The notes beneath the pieces are model-generated. The model saw only the letters and a list, made by a program, of their open reading frames with translations. It was not told the origin of the DNA and did no database searches. The translations under genes and the position numbers were made by a program. DNA of 64,000 nucleotides from Phycisphaerae bacterium (GTDB taxonomy: Bacteria; Planctomycetota; Phycisphaerae; UBA1845; UTPLA1). The stretch lies in NCBI GenBank assembly GCA_023150615.1, contig JAKLKO010000004.1:1-64000 (forward strand), given 5' to 3'. This document shows, in pieces, positions 62,688-64,000 of the stretch (its first letter is position 1; the number at the start of each line of letters is the position of its first letter).

Positions 62688-63695
62688 CTACGTTCCGCGC
62701 CGGATCCAGGCGATGTAGTCAATGGTCGGCGGCTGCGCGCCGACGTGCCGCAGCATGTTCAGGGCCTGCGCCCGATGGTGGACGCCATGGTAGCAGAGTT
62801 GGTTGAGCGAAAGACCAAGCGGTACCTCGCGCACGACGCCGGGGCGCGGCGATGCCGTCACGATGCGCGCCAGATCCGCCGGCGTCAGCGACGACAGATG
62901 TGCGTCGCGGTCGGCCGCGGTCTGCCGGAATCGCGCGCGAAGCGACTCGACGCCGAGCGACTCGTCCGGCGCGGGGAACTGGGTCCGCGGTCCGTCGCGC
63001 CAGTTCGCGAGCCACCACTGCTCGGCATCGCGGATGTGGATCATTGTTCGGCGCAGCGATCCCAGCCCCATCGGGAATGCGCGGTCGAGATCGGCGGCTG
63101 ACAGCGGCTGCATCGCGTCGAGCACGGACGCGTTGGCCCAGTCGCCGTACGCGAACAGGGCCTGCACGGTCGCAGGGTCGGGCAGGGCACAGGCCGCCGC
63201 GCCCTGTTCGAGCGCCCTCGCGAGGTAATCGAGCCACGGGACCCGCACGCCAAGCTGCCGCAGCATGTTGAGCGCCTGGGCGCGGTGGTGCGCGCCATGC
63301 GTACAGACGTGCAGGATCAGCTCGCCGAGCGGATGTGAGAATGACTCGCCGCGCGAGGTCGTGTACGAGACGTCACGCGAGAGCGCGTCCGGCGGCAGTC
63401 CGCGGAGCCAGTTCGCCCGCGCCCCGCTGCCCGACTGGAAGGCGTCCGCGAGTTGCGCGATCGAGCCGAGCGATTCGGGCGCAGGCAGGCCGGAGAACTC
63501 GGTCGGGGCCCAGCGCTGATACCAGACGCGCTCGGCCAGGTACAGGTGCCGGATCGTCTCGAGAAGCGAGCCAAGGCCGATCGCGAACGGCCGGCGGAGC
63601 GCATCATCGTTCAGCGGGGCAGAGAGTCTGAGCAGATGATCGCGCGCGAAGTCGAGATAGGCGAAATAGTCGTCGGCGGTCTGGAGGTTCAGCAT
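62688..63695 (-). CDS. Tandem DinB-domain protein
   Basis: 335 residues made of two DinB-fold units. Unit 1 has LLETIRHLYLAERVWYQRW and CTHGAHHRAQALNMLRQLGV; unit 2 has LRRTMIHIRDAEQWWLANW and YHGVHHRAQALNMLRHVGA. Each unit keeps the metal-type His triad, and the HHRAQALNMLR string is repeated exactly. Known DinB proteins often work as dimers, so this looks like a gene fusion of the two halves. Its thiol or substrate partner is unknown. Confidence 0.85.
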   Translation of the reverse strand: MLNLQTADDYFAYLDFARDHLLRLSAPLNDDALRRPFAIGLGSLLETIRHLYLAERVWYQRWAPTEFSGLPAPESLGSIAQLADAFQSGSGARANWLRGLPPDALSRDVSYTTSRGESFSHPLGELILHVCTHGAHHRAQALNMLRQLGVRVPWLDYLARALEQGAAACALPDPATVQALFAYGDWANASVLDAMQPLSAADLDRAFPMGLGSLRRTMIHIRDAEQWWLANWRDGPRTQFPAPDESLGVESLRARFRQTAADRDAHLSSLTPADLARIVTASPRPGVVREVPLGLSLNQLCYHGVHHRAQALNMLRHVGAQPPTIDYIAWIRRGT

Positions 63696-63741
63696 GGGCG
63701 GTTGACTCCGGCCCGGATCGTAACCCGTCGGAGAAGGTGCA

Positions 63742-64000
63742 TCAATAAACCGCGTCGGCCCCGATCTCGATGAGCATGGCGGGATCGATCAGCCGCGCGC
63801 CTTCGACCATCGTGGTGCACGGTGGATTCGCGGCGAACAGTTCGCCGTGGGCGCGGCCGTATTCCTGCCATCGCGAGAGGTCCGTGACGAACATCCGCGT
63901 GCGGACGACGTGTGGCAGGTCCGCGCCGAGCGATCGCAGGGCGCGCTCGACGATCTCGAAACAGCGTCGCGTCTGCGTGCGGGCATCGCCGGGTGCGAAG
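63742..64000 (-). CDS. RidA-like protein, C-terminal part
   Basis: About 86 residues remain, cut by the window edge. The reading has ALRSLGADLPHVVRTRMFVT, then FAANPPCTTMVEGARLIDPA and MLIEIGADAVY, the usual YjgF/RidA C-terminal strands, including the Arg-containing hydrophobic strand and the EIGADA end. RidA proteins deaminate reactive enamines or act as small-molecule chaperones. The N-terminus is outside the window. Confidence 0.85.
   Translation of the reverse strand, partial: FAPGDARTQTRRCFEIVERALRSLGADLPHVVRTRMFVTDLSRWQEYGRAHGELFAANPPCTTMVEGARLIDPAMLIEIGADAVY

Noticed and set aside
60872-62722. A minus-strand open frame of 616 codons across several small genes
   Set aside because: It crosses the mddA, DinB and SnoaL-like genes, which have ribosome sites and motifs. 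Its own product is Arg/Pro-rich noise.

Overview
The window looks like a high-GC Planctomycetota chromosome, plausibly Phycisphaerae-like. The reasons are: many secreted proteins ending in dockerin-like tails (GDxNxDGxxxxxD followed by a second Asp-rich half), several PEP-CTERM ends, a DUF1559-type pseudopilin, planctomycete-style DCNxNGIPDECD repeats, an ECF sigma factor, and CpaE/TadZ and GspE secretion ATPases. No rRNA, tRNA or CRISPR array is visible. Many genes show a purine-rich Shine-Dalgarno site, and those sites set most of the start choices here.

Region 1 (1-9.7 kb) is an accessory island. It has a hypothetical gene with a tiny membrane partner. Next is a type II restriction-modification unit: a D12-class adenine methylase diverging from an XRE control-type protein and a PD-(D/E)xK nuclease, with a 15-bp palindrome between them. 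Then come an ECF sigma factor, a planctomycete hypothetical with an eroded C-terminus, and a second restriction-modification pair arranged tail to tail. Three decayed patches (1-415, 3364-3880, 7441-7870) share blocks of the same lost genes, one recognisable as the RecA-like core of a DnaB/RepA-type helicase. They bracket the two restriction systems. Beyond them lie a three-gene run containing a truncated Fic N-terminus and a frameshifted methylase remnant.

Region 2 (9.7-25.3 kb) holds a PilZ protein, a CpaE/TadZ ATPase and a block of exported proteins: FG-GAP propeller, BNR-type propeller, M14 carboxypeptidase, GH57-like starch enzyme, PEP-CTERM protein, putative-Ig protein and pseudopilin. 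Four of these end in dockerin-like tails.

Region 3 (25.4-38 kb) is mostly housekeeping and cell envelope: a nuclease-fold protein, aspartate kinase, a multicopper oxidase remnant, GspE next to a polytopic glycosyltransferase, a secreted hypothetical, type III glutamine synthetase and a HEAT-repeat protein. Small GNRA-loop hairpins of REP type sit in several gaps.

Region 4 (38-43 kb) has a small paralogous PEP-CTERM family with a duplicated 5' end, followed by a large dockerin plus DCNxNG-repeat protein.

Region 5 (43-50.4 kb) is a CoA-ester degradation cluster: a MenB-like crotonase, an enoyl-CoA hydratase, a PaaG-like isomerase, a PaaH-like dehydrogenase and a thiolase. It is followed by DUF547 and a double-ACT regulator, and a dockerin protein gene lies inside it.

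Region 6 (50.4-64 kb) carries rplM-rpsI, purN with a hydrolase, an SLC13/RCK-type transporter and thiC. It ends in a cluster rich in DinB-fold proteins together with a methanethiol S-methyltransferase (MddA) homologue, a SAM methyltransferase, a dienelactone hydrolase, a SnoaL-like protein and a partial RidA-like gene at the right edge.
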